A stretch of DNA of 64,000 bases from Monomorium pharaonis (GCF_013373865.1 NC_050474.1:5927561-5991560); one strand, 5' to 3'; positions 1 to 12,689 are shown, counted from the stretch's first letter. Notes: generated by a model from the sequence alone, not told the origin. Numbers and translations are program-made.

Positions 1-48
1 AATATCAGTTAAGGATTATTGTAAAGACAGTTTGATATGCTCGATAAA

Positions 49-90
<42 letters not shown>

Positions 91-285
91 TAAAAAACGC
101 ATTTTTTTAATGTATTTTGAAAATATATAAGTAAAAATGAGAAATAAAAGAAAAACTCGGCAATCGCGAGTAAATTACAAGTTTCAGTACATTTTCAGTT
201 ATATCGATAAAAAAAATCATTTATTTAATTGCTTTAATCGTCTTTTTATTTTAAAAGAAAAAAAGTAATGTTTTTGTCCATTTAG
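1..285. other. Probable intron 3 tail of OR copy 1 with AT microsatellite
   Basis: AT-rich sequence before the first recognisable exon. It contains an (AT)n run at about 51-86 and ends in the splice acceptor TTTAG at 281-285. By analogy with the complete copies it should be the end of intron 3 of copy 1. No coding exon was recognised in it. Confidence 0.6.
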
Positions 286-2687
286 CTGCCGTAAACATAT
301 TTGTACTCTGCTTTGCTTTGCTACCTCTGACCGCACCTATATTAGACTGTATCTCACCCTTGAATGAAACAAGATCGAGAAACATGCCACATCTCGCAGA
401 TTTGATTATTTTTGACCAACAGAAGGATTATTATACAATAATATTGATTTTATATGTCGGTTATTTTGTGTGTGTCTTGGTTGCGGTAGCTACCGATACC
501 TTATATATTTTCCTAGTGGAGCATATTTGCGGAATGTACAGCGTACTGTGGTAAGAATTAGTTAATATAAATCTGATTAAAATTTACAATTAATTAAAAT
601 AATTATTTAGTTAATATAATTATTATATAATCACGCAAAAAAATGTTGATATAGTTTAGTTGTTGCAATAAATTTTGTTAATCGTTATATGAACAGCAGA
701 AAAATTTGTTAACAAGATTAATTTTATTCATTAAAATAGTTTCTTGTTTTGGTAATAAATTTATCCCTCTCCTTTTATTTCTGTTCTTTCTAATCTATTT
801 TCATAATAATATTCTATTAGCGATATTTGATGTAGAAGATTGTTTGATAGACTGTTTTAACAGTAAATTAATGTGTCCCTAGAAATAAATTTATTCAACA
901 AAACTTTTCAAAGTAGATTGCCACGATTTTGCCGCAACAGCTAAATTATATTGTTCCGTGTAAAATTCACGCGTAAAGAATAAATTGTAGATTAGAAATT
1001 AAATATATAAAAATGATTAGATTTACTTGTTATAGTCATCGCCTGAAGAATTTGCCGGCGTATAATAAATTAATATGGATAGACGATTATTACACGCATG
1101 AAGAAATTACTGAATATGTTCGACGTTGCATTCAACTGCATGAAAGAATAAGAGTGTTGGTGTGACAATTATTTCAAGAACAGCATATTTACAAATCTGT
1201 ACCTCTCTATATTTATCAAGTGTTAAATAAGTTTCCGCGGTTATTTTAAATGGCGCTAAACAATATGTCGAGCTTTCTGTACTCAATTATTTGTTTCAAA
1301 GTTATAATTAATCTACTTTTCAAAAATTATATAACAGTTTGTGGTTAGATACTCAATATTTGTAATTTAATTTAAAAACAAACCTGGTCCTTTGTATCTG
1401 GTAAGATAAACAAGGGATACTCTGTTATGAGTCTTTTCCAACAGATCAAATAATTATAGAAAAATGCTATAATGTGCAACTAAATCATTTGAATAAGATA
1501 TTTTGAGAAAAATGACCATAAAACGATATTGCATCGTGACAACGTGAAACTTCATGTTGCTGTTGAAGTCAAACAAACAATACTTCAAATAAAGTCTTAT
1601 CCCATATCCGTATGTTCCCCATTGCGCCATTTGATTACCATCTGTTCCGATCAACGCAGTATGGTCTTTTTGATACGGAAGCGGAAGTTAAAAAATAGGT
1701 CAATGACTCTGTCGCCTCAAAAAACACTCTTTTTTGCTGCGGCATTCGTCGAGTAACTGAAAGATGACAAAAAGTTTTAGTTTCAGCAAATATTTTGATT
1801 AAAATATTGGTTCGGTTATATTTATCAATCTATTATGTCTATATCTATATTTATCAATTTATTATTTTCCGAAAAAAACTCGTGAGAACTTATTTATACA
1901 CTTAATAAATGCCTGTAACTAATATAAAATTTTTACTAATTGTAAGATATCGATAATATTTATTGATTTAGATACATAGAGATGATGGAGTCTACAATCG
2001 CATTGTATCTCTTCTGCGATGTTGGATTAGGATTTTTGCTTCAAACTTCTTCATGCATAATGGTGAGTATAAAAAGATTTAAATCTTAGAACACAAGTTT
2101 AATGTTCTAAAAAGCAATATAATAAAAATATATATGTTTTTGAATTACTGTTGAAAATATTTTCAAGCACGATGATATTATTTGCAGATCGTAATTCGAA
2201 TAGGATCGCCTGAAATTATACAACACATGTCTCTCATGCTGATGCAAAGTTGTCGATTATTTTTCAATAGTTGGGCTGGGCAGCAAGTGACCGATCATAG
2301 CGCCGAAATCTCAATAGCAGCGTAAGATAAAGAGCTATATTCAGAATTCGCAAGGAATATTCTTTTAAATATATTTCTTTTACAGTTATGATGGAATATG
2401 GTATAACGTGCCCGTAAAGGTGCAAAAGTTACTGTTGTTACTAATCGTGAGGAGTCAGAGAGTTTCCCAAATAACAATCGCAAATTTGTATGTCATTAAT
2501 CTACAAGGTTTTAGTAAGGTATGGGACGTGGAAATATCGCGTGCAATAACATAGAAGCACCAGCATATTGGTGCACACTTATTGCGGCAAAAAGACAATA
2601 CGTTGTGTACAACAAATGTTTTTTTTTAAGGTAATGAAAACATCGATGTCCTATTGCACGGTAATGATCTCGCTGCGCGAAACGTGA
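286..2687 (+). CDS. Odorant receptor copy 1 (subfamily A), 5' partial, exons 4-9
   Basis: C-terminal part of an insect odorant receptor; exons 1-3 lie before the window. Exons by splice sites and paralogue alignment: 286-550, 1036-1155, 1972-2062, 2188-2321, 2386-2518 and 2631-2687 (stop TGA). Exon 4 carries TM3, the second extracellular loop with an N-E-T glycosylation site, and TM4 ending in HICGMYSVL. Exon 7 has the family motif GQQVTDHS, exon 8 has WYNVP, and the short last exon ends SYCTVMISLRET. The donor after exon 5 was placed at 1156 (GTTGGT) because it alone keeps the phase-2 junction to exon 6. Intron 5 (1156-1971) is 816 bp and holds nothing recognisable. The copy is related to copies 2 and 3 but clearly diverged. 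No stop or frameshift was seen in the visible exons. It is expected to act as a ligand-specific subunit with Orco in antennal neurons. Confidence 0.82.
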
Positions 2688-3142
2688 AAAAATCAACAAA
2701 TTTCTGAGACATTTTCCAATCGCGTACAATTTTTAGTCTCTTGTATGCCAAGAACTCAGGTGTTAATATATGTCTAGGGTATATCACACCTAATAAACGT
2801 AAATATTTGTATAAAATAATAAATAAATTATGCTTGTATTAATATTATTTATATTGCAATATTATTACAAATACGATAAAAGTATTACGATTTGTAAATT
2901 CACCATATTCAGCGTATAACTGTTGTTTTATTTTACAAAGGCGAACATGTTGCACAGAAACTAAATGTTATACCATCGTTGCTTCATGCGTCGACGATAC
3001 GCGGAATTAAAATTGCAGGATCTTGCGTGTCGTCTACGGGTAGCGTCTCGTCTTATTATCGATTCTATTTAAATCATATAAAGCACATTACAGTGTAGAT
3101 TTCTTTGCCACTGGCACCGCGGACATCTCAAGGGAATATCAA
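2688..3142. other. Intergenic region copy 1/copy 2 with shared upstream block
   Basis: 455 bp between the stop of copy 1 and the start of copy 2. It holds AATAAA-type signals near 2790-2825 and a block repeated before copy 3 (about 6420-6921) and copy 4 (about 10265-10791). The repeat begins further left, inside the last intron of copy 1 just after exon 8, so the last exon of copy 1 sits within the upstream repeat of copy 2. Confidence 0.7.
3053..3087 (+). promoter_or_regulatory. Conserved proximal upstream motif of copy 2
   Basis: A stretch containing TCTATTTAAATCATATAAAG (TATTTAAA and ATATAAAG, TATA-like) lies about 55-90 bp before the ATG. Nearly the same sequence precedes copy 3 at about 6835-6870 and pseudogene copy 4 near 10706-10740. 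Its conservation and position suggest core promoter or 5' leader. The transcription start is not known. Confidence 0.45.
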
Positions 3143-5655
3143 ATGAATCGTGCAGTTGAAAGGGACTTCATGTTACTCAAGAATTCTGCTTCAGCAAGCA
3201 CGAACCAGCCAATAGACGTCTTTGACACTCGGTATCTTCGAATTAACAAACTCTTACTATCGTTCATCGGCTTATGGCCGATGCAGTCCAACAGAAATAT
3301 AATTTTCGTATGTTGTACGATACTTGGTGTGCTGATTATAACTCTGCCACAGGTATTTAGCAAAGTAACATCACAGACAAAAAAAAATTATAAGAGAGCA
3401 TTAATTATAATTTTTATACGTGGGGCAATAAAGAAAAATCGACTGTGATTTGGTGACAGCACAATGTACATATACAATGAAATGCCACCGAGAATCAAGT
3501 CTTTGAATATTAGATTAATAATTGTGCTAGTAGAACAAATAACAAAATTCTATTTACGATGCTTTTTAAATAAAAGCTTATTTATTAACCGACTTTTGTA
3601 GAAATAATGCTTTTGAATCGTTTTGCAACATTGAATCGTTTTACACATTAACGCAACATTCATGCCCTTTTCTGAAAAAGTAGGACATTCTAAAGATAGA
3701 ACAATAAATGATCTTTTATTTAAAATACATCGTAGAAGAAGTCTCGTATTTTGCTCTGCCATCAAAATTTTATAGATAATGTTTTCTAAAAATTAAAAAA
3801 AAAATTACATCATTACAGTTATTAGACACACTAAGTTTTCTGAAATTGTCGGTGATTTTTGCGTTATTCTATTTACTTCGTAGTTACATAAAAAATATAT
3901 ATTCCACATTAAAAACAATCTGTTAATTTCAATTTATCAACAGATCGCATTCTTGTTTATACGTTTAAGAGATTTGAATGACTTTTACGAAATTTTTCCA
4001 ACTTTGATGGGTTCATGTATTGTTACCTTCAAATCACTTGGTCTACATTGGCAAATTGAAAAAGTAAGCGTGCAAAGCATGCAGCAATAAAAGTTTTGCG
4101 TCTAAGAAAAACGTGTATCTGTCAGTTCAAGATGCTCATTCAGCATGTACGTCACGACTGGTGTTCATTGATGAAGCACAGTGACATTTGGATTTTGATG
4201 GAATATAGTGAGAAAAGCCGAATGTTCACGCTGGTCTATCTAAGTACCTAACGATAAGTATATCCAATAATCACTCTGAGCACTATTATACAAAGAGATA
4301 ATTTTTTTTTCTAATAGTCTTTACAAACATAAGCGTAGCCAGTTTTGCGACGAAACCACTAATTATTCAATTATTCGACTTCATATTTGAATCAAACGTA
4401 ACGAGACCAAAGCGAATGCCGCATCCGTCCGAGTTTCTTGTGGATATGGAAAAATATTATTACATTCTTCTGACAATCACGTTAGCATCATATGCTGTAT
4501 GTGTTACGATAGTAAACGCAAGCGATACCATTTACGTCGCGCTGCTACAACACACTTGTGGTATATTGGCTATATTAAGGTACCGTAGTTTTTTGATTCG
4601 ATACAATTTTTATAGTAGAAAATGTCTCTCTTACATATGTACACTTTCAGTTATCGTTTAAAAAAATGGGAAATAAATGATAAATCGAAATGTGTCGATC
4701 GTAATCCCGTATTGAGAGGAAACAGAGATATTGAGAACATCGTACAGTGCATACAGCTACAAGTCAGAACAGAGAGGTTCATATAATCGAACGAATTATA
4801 TTAAGAAGCAAAAAAAGATATTAAATATAATACAGAAAATAATGTAAATTTAACATACGGATTTTTCTATCTCTATCTGTTGTCAATAGACTAATCCAAT
4901 TGATTGAATCAACGTTCGCGATATGTCTATTTTCCGACTTTGCCTTTGGAATGCTATTTCAGTGTTCTTCGGTCGTGATGGTACATGTATAATAAATTTT
5001 TAATATATGTATAGTTAATATTTTTTTTTGTTGGTCCAGCGTTATATATTGCATAAAATTTTTTGTCCGCATTGACTTAAACTTGATTTTACAATTTATG
5101 CATCATTGTACAGATGGTGTCTTATACAGATGTATTGAAAAACTGTGTGTTTGTGCTTCTGCAATCCACTCGATTTTTTTTCAACAGCTGGATAGGACAG
5201 AGACTAATAGATCACAATTCTCAGATTTCTACTGCAATGTGAGTGATTAATTAAATTAATTAATAACGTCATGATTTGTAAATTATGATATATATTTTCA
5301 GATATAATGGAATGTGGTATGAAAGGTCTTTGAAAGCAAAAAAAATGTTGCTATTTCTAATAATGAAGTGTCAAAAACCATGTTATATAACTGTGGCAAA
5401 AATTTATGTAATCTGTATGGAAAATTATAGCACGGTATGATAAAGTTCAGTATATATAAATAATAGCTATAAAAAAACATATTTAAAATCAGTTTAAATC
5501 TATTTTTGAACAATATTCAGTTTATATAAAAATATTCATATTGTGTACAAAATTATATGTAAAAAATAAATATTTAATATTATTTTTTTAAGCTTATGAG
5601 GACGTCCGCTTCGTACGTTACATTAATGATATCATTGAACTCGGATGATGTGTAA
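3143..5655 (+). CDS. Odorant receptor copy 2 (subfamily A), intact, 413 aa
   Basis: Complete nine-exon insect odorant receptor. Exons: 3143-3352, 3944-4063, 4132-4243, 4318-4579, 4651-4776, 4890-4980, 5114-5238, 5302-5434, 5593-5655 (TAA); the joined length of 1242 nt stays in frame. Residues 1-70 hold the intracellular N terminus, the signature LSFIGLWPMQ and TM1. Exon 2 holds TM2. Exon 4 (residues about 148-235) holds TM3, the extracellular loop with an N-V-T site, and TM4 followed by LLQHTCGIL. Exons 6 and 7 hold TM5 and TM6 with GQRLIDHNS. Exons 8 and 9 hold WYERS and the C-terminal helix. The start is the first ATG in frame and is shared with copy 3. Introns are short except intron 1 (591 bp). 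Copy 3 is a close duplicate. Confidence 0.93.
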
Positions 5656-5772
5656 TTATTGACCATATGGAATTTTGTAGTTTATTTGTGTATGACACAA
5701 ATAAACTTAAATTATAAAAGTATAATTACGAATATGATTATAAGTGTTTTAAGTAAATAATACTATATATTG

Positions 5773-6125
5773 TGTTACATGTGCGGAAGGTCGGCTAGTT
5801 CTTACGAATGCGTTTATCCGCACGATTAGGAATAGCCGACTCGCACATGTTACACATGATATTTTTTATTACCTTTTCGTCGAAGTGTGGTCCTTGAATG
5901 TAAATTGACAGGGTAACAAAGTTGGGTTTGCGAAAGCGACAAAACATCGAGAGTTATCGTATATGTGTCACGAAATGGCAATAAAATGTCAGTAAATGAA
6001 AGAATGATCAAGTATGCGAAAATAGTCATGCGGAAATGATTCCTGCATAATCGGAGACTTTGGGGTCGGTAGAGGGTCACAAAAAGATGTTATTTAAAAG
6101 GTCCACTTTCGAGGCACATGTAACA
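5773..6125. mobile_element. Putative MITE with TGTTACATGTGC termini
   Basis: About 353 bp bounded by TGTTACATGTGC (5773-5784) and its exact reverse complement GCACATGTAACA (6114-6125). The left 80 bp form a second, internal hairpin: TCGGCTA near 5801 pairs with TAGCCGA near 5833, and the arm ends near 5855 with CGCACATGTTACAC. No transposase is present. The same terminal motif occurs in intron 6 of copy 3. A target-site duplication could not be defined. Confidence 0.6.
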
Positions 6126-6834
6126 AAAAAGTACTTTTCTTCTTATTTTATAAAAAATATTAGTCTTTATAATTCACAATTATAATGTCAATATTTATTA
6201 TTAATTATTTTTTAATAAATATATATTCTATATAAAAATATTTAAAATACAATTATATACCATTTATGCTTCAAATAATACTACATTATACCATTGCACA
6301 AATTATTTTCTTAAACATAAAAAATGTTATTAGACTTATAAATTTATAATTAAAAAAATTAATATTAATATAATCAAAATTTAGAAAATTATACTCTAGA
6401 AAAAGATAATTTTTTATCTTGTCGCGTGCAATAACATGTACACACCAACATATCTTATTAAAGGAAAAAATACGTTGCCTGAATCAATTAGTAAATTACT
6501 GAAAAATTTTACATTCGTTTTCTAGCCTCTTGTACTCAAAAGTTAATGTACGATGGTATATCATGCATAAATATCGATTTATATAAAGTAATAAATAAAT
6601 TACGCTTACATTAATACTATTTATATTGTAATATTATTACAAACATGGTGAACGTTGCGGTTTGTCAATTCAGTATATTTAGCGTACAACCGCTATATTT
6701 TCTGTTTCATAACATATGTTGCGGTGAATACGTTGCGCAGAACTAAGGGTTACCACCGTTGCTTTATGTGTCGACGACACGCGAAATTAAAATTGCACGA
6801 TCTCCTCGCGTGTCGTCTACGGATAGCGTCTTGC

Positions 6835-6870
6835 CTTATTATCGATTCTATTTAAATCATATAAGGCACA
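6835..6870 (+). promoter_or_regulatory. Conserved proximal upstream motif of copy 3
   Basis: Counterpart of the copy 2 motif: TCTATTTAAATCATATAAGG lies about 52-87 bp before the ATG of copy 3. The role as core promoter is inferred from position and conservation only. Confidence 0.42.
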
Positions 6871-6921
6871 TGTAGATTCCTTTGCCACTGTGGCACTACG
6901 GACATCTCAAGGGAATACCAA

Positions 6922-9602
6922 ATGAATCGTGCAGTTGAAGGGAGCTTTATGTTACTCAAGAATTCTGCTTCAACAAGTACCAACCAGCAAATGGACGTCT
7001 TTGACACTCGGTATCTTCAAATTAACAAACTCTTATTGTCGTACATCGGCTTATGGCCGATGCAGTCTAACAGAAACACAATTTTCATATGTTTTACGAT
7101 ACTCGGTTTGCTGAGTATGACACTGCCACAGGTACATTTGGCAAAGTAATATAGATAAAAAAAATCGTAAGAGAGGATTAAGTATAATTTTTATACGTAA
7201 GACAATAAAAAATATCGGCTGTGATTGATCGAATGTGATTCGGTGATAGCACCATATATAATCAAGTGCTGACGGGAATCAATGTCTTAAGCCTTTGAGT
7301 ATCAGATAATTCTGCTTATAGAACAAATAACAAAATTCTGTTTACGATGCTTTTTAAATAAAAACTTATTTATTAACCAATTGTAGAAATAATGTTTTTG
7401 AATCGTTTTGTAACACTCATTAACGTAACAATCACATCCTTTTCTCAAAAAAATAGAACATTCTAAAGGCAGGACAATAAATAATGTTTTATTTAAAATA
7501 CATCGTAGAAAAAATTTCGTATTTTGCACTGCCATTAAAATTGTATAATATAAATAAGTTTTTTAAAGATTACTAAAAAATTATATCATCACACTGTTAT
7601 TAGACACATTAAGTTTTCCGAAATTGTCGGCGATTCTTGCGTTATTCTATTTATTTAAAGTTATATAAATGTACATTCCACACTCAATACGATATGTTAC
7701 AATTTATCAACAGATCGCATTTTTATTCACACGTTTAAGAGATTTGAGTGATTTTTACGACATTTTACCAACTTTGATGGGTTCATTTATTTGTACTTTC
7801 AAATCACTTGGTCTACATTGGCAAAATAAAAAAGTAAGCATGTGAAGTGTACCGCAATAAAAGTTTTGCATCTAAAAGAAATTTACCGTATCTGTTAGTT
7901 TAAGATACTCCTTCAGCACGTGCGTCAGGACTGGTGTTTATTGATGAAGCACAAAGACATTTGGATTTTGATGGAATATAGCGAGAAAAGCCGAATGTTT
8001 ACGCTCCTCTATCTAAGTACATCTAATGATAAGTATACCCAACAATCGCTTTAAGCAATTATACATAGAGATAATCTTATTACCAATAGTTGTGACAACC
8101 GTGGGTATAGCCAGTTTCGTGGCGATACCATTAATGATTCCATTATTCGATCTTGTATTTGCATCAAACGTAACGAGGTCAAAGCGACTGCCGCATCCAG
8201 CGGAATTTTTTGTAGATACGGAAAAATATTATTATATTCTTCTGACAATCATGTTCGCATCATATGTTGTATGTGTTTTAATAATAGTCGCATGCGATAC
8301 CATCTACGTCGTGCTGCTACAACACACTTGTGGTATATTGACTATGTTAAGGTATCGTAGTTTTTTGATTCGGTACAATTTTTATAGTAGGAAATGTCTC
8401 TCTTACATATGTACACTTTTAGTAACCGTCTAAAAAAATGGGAAATAGACGATAAATTAAAATATGTCAGATGTAATCCTGTATCGAAAGGAGATAAAGA
8501 TATTGAGAACATCGTACAGTGCATACAGCTACAAGTCAGAACAGAAAGGTTCATATAAATCGAACGAATTATATTAAGAAGCAAAAAAAGATATTAAATA
8601 TAATACAGAAAATAATGTAAATTTAACATACGGATTTTTATATCTCTATCTGTTGTCAATAGATTAATTGAATTAATTGAGTCAACGTTCGCGATATGTC
8701 TTTTTATCGACTTTGGCTTTGGAATTCTACTTCAGTGTTCTTCCTGCGTGATGGTACATGCATAATAAATCATTAATATATTGTTAATTTATATTTTATT
8801 GTCGGTCCAGTGTTACATATTGCATAAAAAGTTCATTTTGTTACATGTGCGTCGAAGGTGATTCCTTTTTGGGGATAAATTCGTCGAATTCAGCACTTTA
8901 ATATTATTGTTCAGTTCTTGTCCTCTAATAGAAGAATTGTAGCGAAAAGTATTCCAGTACGATTTGTTTAGCACATTTGATCATTTCAGCATTCGCATGT
9001 GCTTCATTTCGCGACACACATATGGTCACTCTTGTAGAATTAACCAACGCTTCGTCAGTTTCGTGAACCAAATTTCGGCTAATCTGTCAATTTGCGAGAA
9101 CTTAAGACATCCATGAGACACATCGACGCATGGGTAACAAAAAATACAATCAACACGGGCATGACAGTTTTTTAAACTCGTGCACAAAAGACAGACTTTA
9201 CACTTTTGTTACATAATGTACTATTTCCGCATTGACTTTATACATCATTGTGCAGATTGTATTTCATACAGACGTAATCAAAAACTGTGTGCTTCTGTTT
9301 ATTCAAACCAGTCGACTTTTTTTCAACTACTGGATGGGACAGAGACTACTAGATCACAATTTTCAAATTTCTATTGCAGCGTAAGTGATTAATTTAATTA
9401 ATTAATAATGTTGTGATTTGTAAATTATAATATATTTTCAGATATAATGGAATGTGGTATGAAATGTCTTTAAAAGCAAAAAAAGTTTTGCTATTTTTAA
9501 TGATGAAATGTCAGAAACCATGTTATATAACTGTGGCGAAAATATACGTAATCTGTATGCAAAGTTATAGCACGGTATGATAAAGTTTAGTGTAAATATA
9601 TA

Positions 9603-9687
<85 letters not shown>

Positions 9688-9905
9688 CAAATAATAGCTT
9701 TAAAAAGGTAAATTTAAAATTAGTTTAAATCTGTTTTAATATTCAGTTTATATAAAAATATTAATATTGTGCATGTGTTTAATATTCCATACAAAATTAT
9801 ATGTTAAAAAAATATTATTTAATATTTTATTATATTTTTAAGCTCATGAGGACGTCCGCTTCGTACGTAACATTAATGATATCATTAAACTCGGATGACG
9901 TGTAA
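6922..9905 (+). CDS. Odorant receptor copy 3 (subfamily A), intact, 413 aa
   Basis: Complete nine-exon receptor, a close tandem duplicate of copy 2 with identical exon sizes: 6922-7131, 7714-7833, 7905-8016, 8090-8351, 8423-8548, 8663-8753, 9256-9380, 9442-9574, 9843-9905 (TAA). N terminus MNRAVEGSF, signature SYIGLWPMQ before TM1, an N-V-T site in the extracellular loop of exon 4, LLQHTCGIL after TM4, GQRLLDHN in exon 7, and the same C terminus as copy 2 (LNSDDV). Intron 6 is 502 bp against 133 bp in copy 2 because it carries an inserted element (8839-9139) and flanking sequence. Intron 8 holds a long GT microsatellite. All coding junctions keep frame, so the insertion need not disrupt the protein. 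Confidence 0.93.
8839..9139. mobile_element. Putative MITE in intron 6 of copy 3
   Basis: Insertion relative to the matching intron of copy 2. It starts TGTTACATGTGCGTCG and ends with an imperfect inverse, CGACGCATGGGTAACA. The terminus matches the element at 5773-6125, so the two may belong to one family. A further 80 bp (9140-9222) before the shared sequence is also absent from copy 2. No coding capacity. Confidence 0.55.
9607..9681. repeat. (GT)n microsatellite
   Basis: About 75 bp of nearly perfect TG/GT dinucleotide repeat in intron 8 of copy 3. The corresponding intron of copy 2 lacks it. Confidence 0.97.
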
Positions 9906-10791
9906 TTATCGACCACATGGAATTTTGTGGTTTATTTGTGCATGCCACAAAGAAAAATATTTATAAAAATATAATAGAAATATAAAATATTTTAATTAAA
10001 TAAAAGTATTTTTTTGTTTTATAAACAAAATTAGTCTTTTATAATCCGTAATTACAATGTCTATTTTTAATTAATTTTTAATTAAGTATCTGTTCTACAT
10101 AAAAATATTTAAAATGCAATTATCATTCATGCTTTATTATAATATTAAATTACAGTATTGCACAAATTACTTTTTTAATAAAAAAAATCTTATTAGACTT
10201 ATAAATTTATAATTAAAAAAAGTTAATATTAATGTAATCTAAATTTAGAAAATTATACTCTAGAAAAAGATAATTTCTTATCTTGTTGCGTGCAATAACA
10301 TGTACACACCAACATATCCGTGCATATTTTATTGAAGGAAAAGACAACACACGTTGCATGAATGAGTTAGTAAATTTTGAAACATTTTACATTTGCTTTC
10401 TAGCCTCTTGTGCGCCAAGAATTCAAATGTTAATGTACCGCGATGGTATATCATGTATAAATATTAATTTGTATAAAGTAATAAATAAATTACGCTTACA
10501 TTAAGGCTATTTATATTGTAATATCATACGATGAACGTTGCGGTTTATCAGTTTACTTTGTTCAGCGTACAACTACTATATCGTCTATTTTACAACATAT
10601 GTTGCGATGAATTCAGCGTTACCACCGTTGCTTTATATATCAACGACACGTGAAATTAAAATTACAGGATCTCGCGTGTCGTCTACAGGTCGCGTGTCGC
10701 CTTATTATCAATTCCATTTAAATTATATAAAGCGTATTACAATGTATATTTATTTGCAACTGCATCTTTAGGATACCTGAAGAGAATAAAG
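9906..10791. other. Intergenic region copy 3/copy 4
   Basis: 886 bp. The first part resembles the 3' flank of copy 2; the second part (about 10265-10791) is the upstream block also seen before copies 2 and 3. The small open frames here lie inside this repeated noncoding block and are not supported as genes. Confidence 0.65.
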
Positions 10792-11834
10792 TAAACTATG
10801 CAATGACGGAATGTTTATGTTACTTAAGAAATCTGCTTCAACAAGTATCAGTCAACTAAGAGGTGTTTTTAATATTTTCGAGTTAAAGGTTATTGTCATG
10901 CCTTGACTTATGACTGATGCAATCCAACCGAAACGCAATTTGCTACTGTACGATGTTTAAAGTGCGGTTTATCCTTCTGCCGCAGGTACTTTGCAAAAAT
11001 ATTATACATGGACAAGAAAATCATAAGAGAGAATTAATTATAATTTCAATACATGTTGCAATAAAAAAAATTATATCCGCGACTCGGTGACAGCACAACG
11101 TACAATCAAGTGCCATCAGGAGCAATGCTTTGAGTATCAACTTGCCAATTTTGATGGCAGAATAAATATTTAAACTCCTTCTACAATGGCTTTTAAATAA
11201 GAGCTCATTTATGATCCGATTTTTATAGAAACACAGTTTTAGATCTACACACTCGTATCTTCTCTTCGTAAAGATCGGACAATAAATAATCTTTTATTAA
11301 AAACACGTTATAGAATAGTCTTGCAATTTGCTCTGCCATCATAATTTCCTGGATAGTGTTTTCTAAAACAAAAGTTATATCAGTTATCACATTTATTATA
11401 CAGACTGAGTTTTTTAAAATTATCGACGATTTTTACATTACTCAAATTTTTCCGCAAAATTAAAATATATATTCTATATAAAAATAATACGTTAATTACA
11501 ATTTATCAACAGATTACATTCTTGTTTACACGTATAAGATTTGAACAATCTTTACGATGTTTTACCAACTACTATTGGCGCAAGTATGGTTCTTTTCAAA
11601 ACACTTGGTCTCCATTGGTAGACTGAAAAAGTAAGTATGTAATATTTAAAAAAGTATGCGCATATAAAGTGCCGCAATGAAAGTCTTGCTAAGAAAAATT
11701 TGTATCTGTTAGTTTAAGATAGTCATTCAGCATGTGCGTCATGACTGGTGTTCATTGGTGAAGCATAACAACATTTGGAATTTGAAGAAGTATATATAGC
11801 TAAAAACGTTGAAAGTTCTCGGTGATCTATCTAA
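10792..11834 (+). pseudogene. Odorant receptor copy 4 (subfamily A), decayed, exons 1-3 only
   Basis: Remnant related to copies 2 and 3. The exon 1 remnant (about 10792-10985) has lost the start codon, carries in-frame stops and is badly diverged, though the CTGCCGCAG donor end survives. Exon 2 (11513-11630) has a 2-bp deletion and a TGG-to-TAG stop in the LHW motif. Exon 3 (11719-11834) still shows IQHVRHDWCS but acquires an in-frame TAG. Exons 4-9 are absent; downstream sequence passes to the subfamily B side of the array. It is a dead, 3'-truncated copy, probably made by the rearrangement that joined subfamilies A and B. Confidence 0.9.
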
Positions 11835-11935
11835 GTATATCTAACGGTAAGTATATGTAAAATATAAGTAAAAAATTTAATTTCTAATAAATTAAATAAT
11901 AAAACTTTAAACTCGAAAAATTATTATTGACATTT

Positions 11936-12077
11936 AGGGTCGGTTGTTCCAACATCTTGGTAAACTTATCTACTAAGTAAGCATGTGTCTATCTTCATTT
12001 CTTTTCTTAAATAAATAAAGACAAACATATATTTACCTGATAGGTAAATTTACCAAGAAGTTGGAACAACCGACCCT
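11936..12077. mobile_element. Short palindromic MITE (142 bp)
   Basis: Bounded by AGGGTCGGTTGTTCCAAC and its exact reverse complement; the inner arms also pair imperfectly (TTGGTAAACTTATCT with AGGTAAATTTACCAA). TTA at both borders could be a target-site duplication, overlapping the terminal base. No open frame. This is a typical non-autonomous DNA element architecture; its superfamily cannot be named from sequence alone. Confidence 0.8.
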
Positions 12078-12486
12078 TAATATCTTATAAATAGAAAAGG
12101 GGAAAGAAAGTAAAAGAAAGACAGAAAGAGAGAGAGAAACTAATTACCGAGAGAAAAAAATTACCAACATATTCTTTCTCTTCCAAATTTTGTCTGCAGC
12201 AAACTCATTCAATATATTCAGATTAATATTAATGTGTTTAACTCCACATAAAACAAAAATATTGAACTTCATATAACTGATTCCTCTAAAGCAGATTGAT
12301 ATTTCAACGGTTTATAAAATAAGAAAACCGTTTCATTTTTGCGAGTTTACAATTCCATGTATCTTACTACCATTTATCTTATAGTTTCAGAAATTTTGTT
12401 TGATTTATAAAACAATGGGTATATAATGTACAATTGTCGTTATAAGTCTCTTCGTCTACACAGAGGCCATTGAAAGAAATGCGACT

Positions 12487-12509
12487 CATTACTCATAAAT
12501 ATATGATTG
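12487..12509 (+). promoter_or_regulatory. Conserved TATA-containing motif upstream of copy 5
   Basis: CATTACTCATAAATATATGA lies about 200 bp before the ATG of copy 5. It is the counterpart of the palindrome seen at the same distance before copies 6-10. It is followed by a conserved GATACTGTGGA stretch also present upstream of copy 6. Proposed core promoter or transcription factor site. Confidence 0.5.
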
Positions 12510-12689
12510 TGCGATACTGTGGAGTATATCTCGGTGTTTTGTTATCGTACTACTTTTCTTTTTGAGAATCTTTTCAAAGGAATAAGTAAATATCATTTTA
12601 AAAGAATAAAGTTCTGCGATTACACGTAAATATTCGACGAGATATCTCAACGTTTCGAACGAATATTCCTTTGATTTCTGCAACACAAT

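Larger units (their letters stand above)
5656..6921. other. Intergenic region copy 2/copy 3
   Basis: 1266 bp. From left: an AATAAA signal about 40 bp after the stop of copy 2, an inverted-repeat element (5773-6125), AT-rich sequence also found after copy 3 (about 9950-10275), then the block shared with the last intron of copy 1 and the upstream region of copy 2 (about 6420-6921). No gene is supported here. Confidence 0.7.
11835..12689. other. Intergenic region copy 4/copy 5
   Basis: 855 bp containing a short inverted-repeat element (11936-12077), a GA-rich low-complexity tract (about 12095-12145) and the upstream region of copy 5. The upstream part, from about 12190, is shared with that of copy 6 (about 16195-16703). 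No gene seen. Confidence 0.7.

Noticed and set aside
5850..6080. Antisense frame of 76 residues in the intergenic region after copy 2
   Set aside because: It lies inside the inverted-repeat element and has no recognisable transposase motif.
9607..9681. Regular repeat that might suggest an array such as CRISPR
   Set aside because: It is a pure GT dinucleotide microsatellite without spacers, in a eukaryotic intron.
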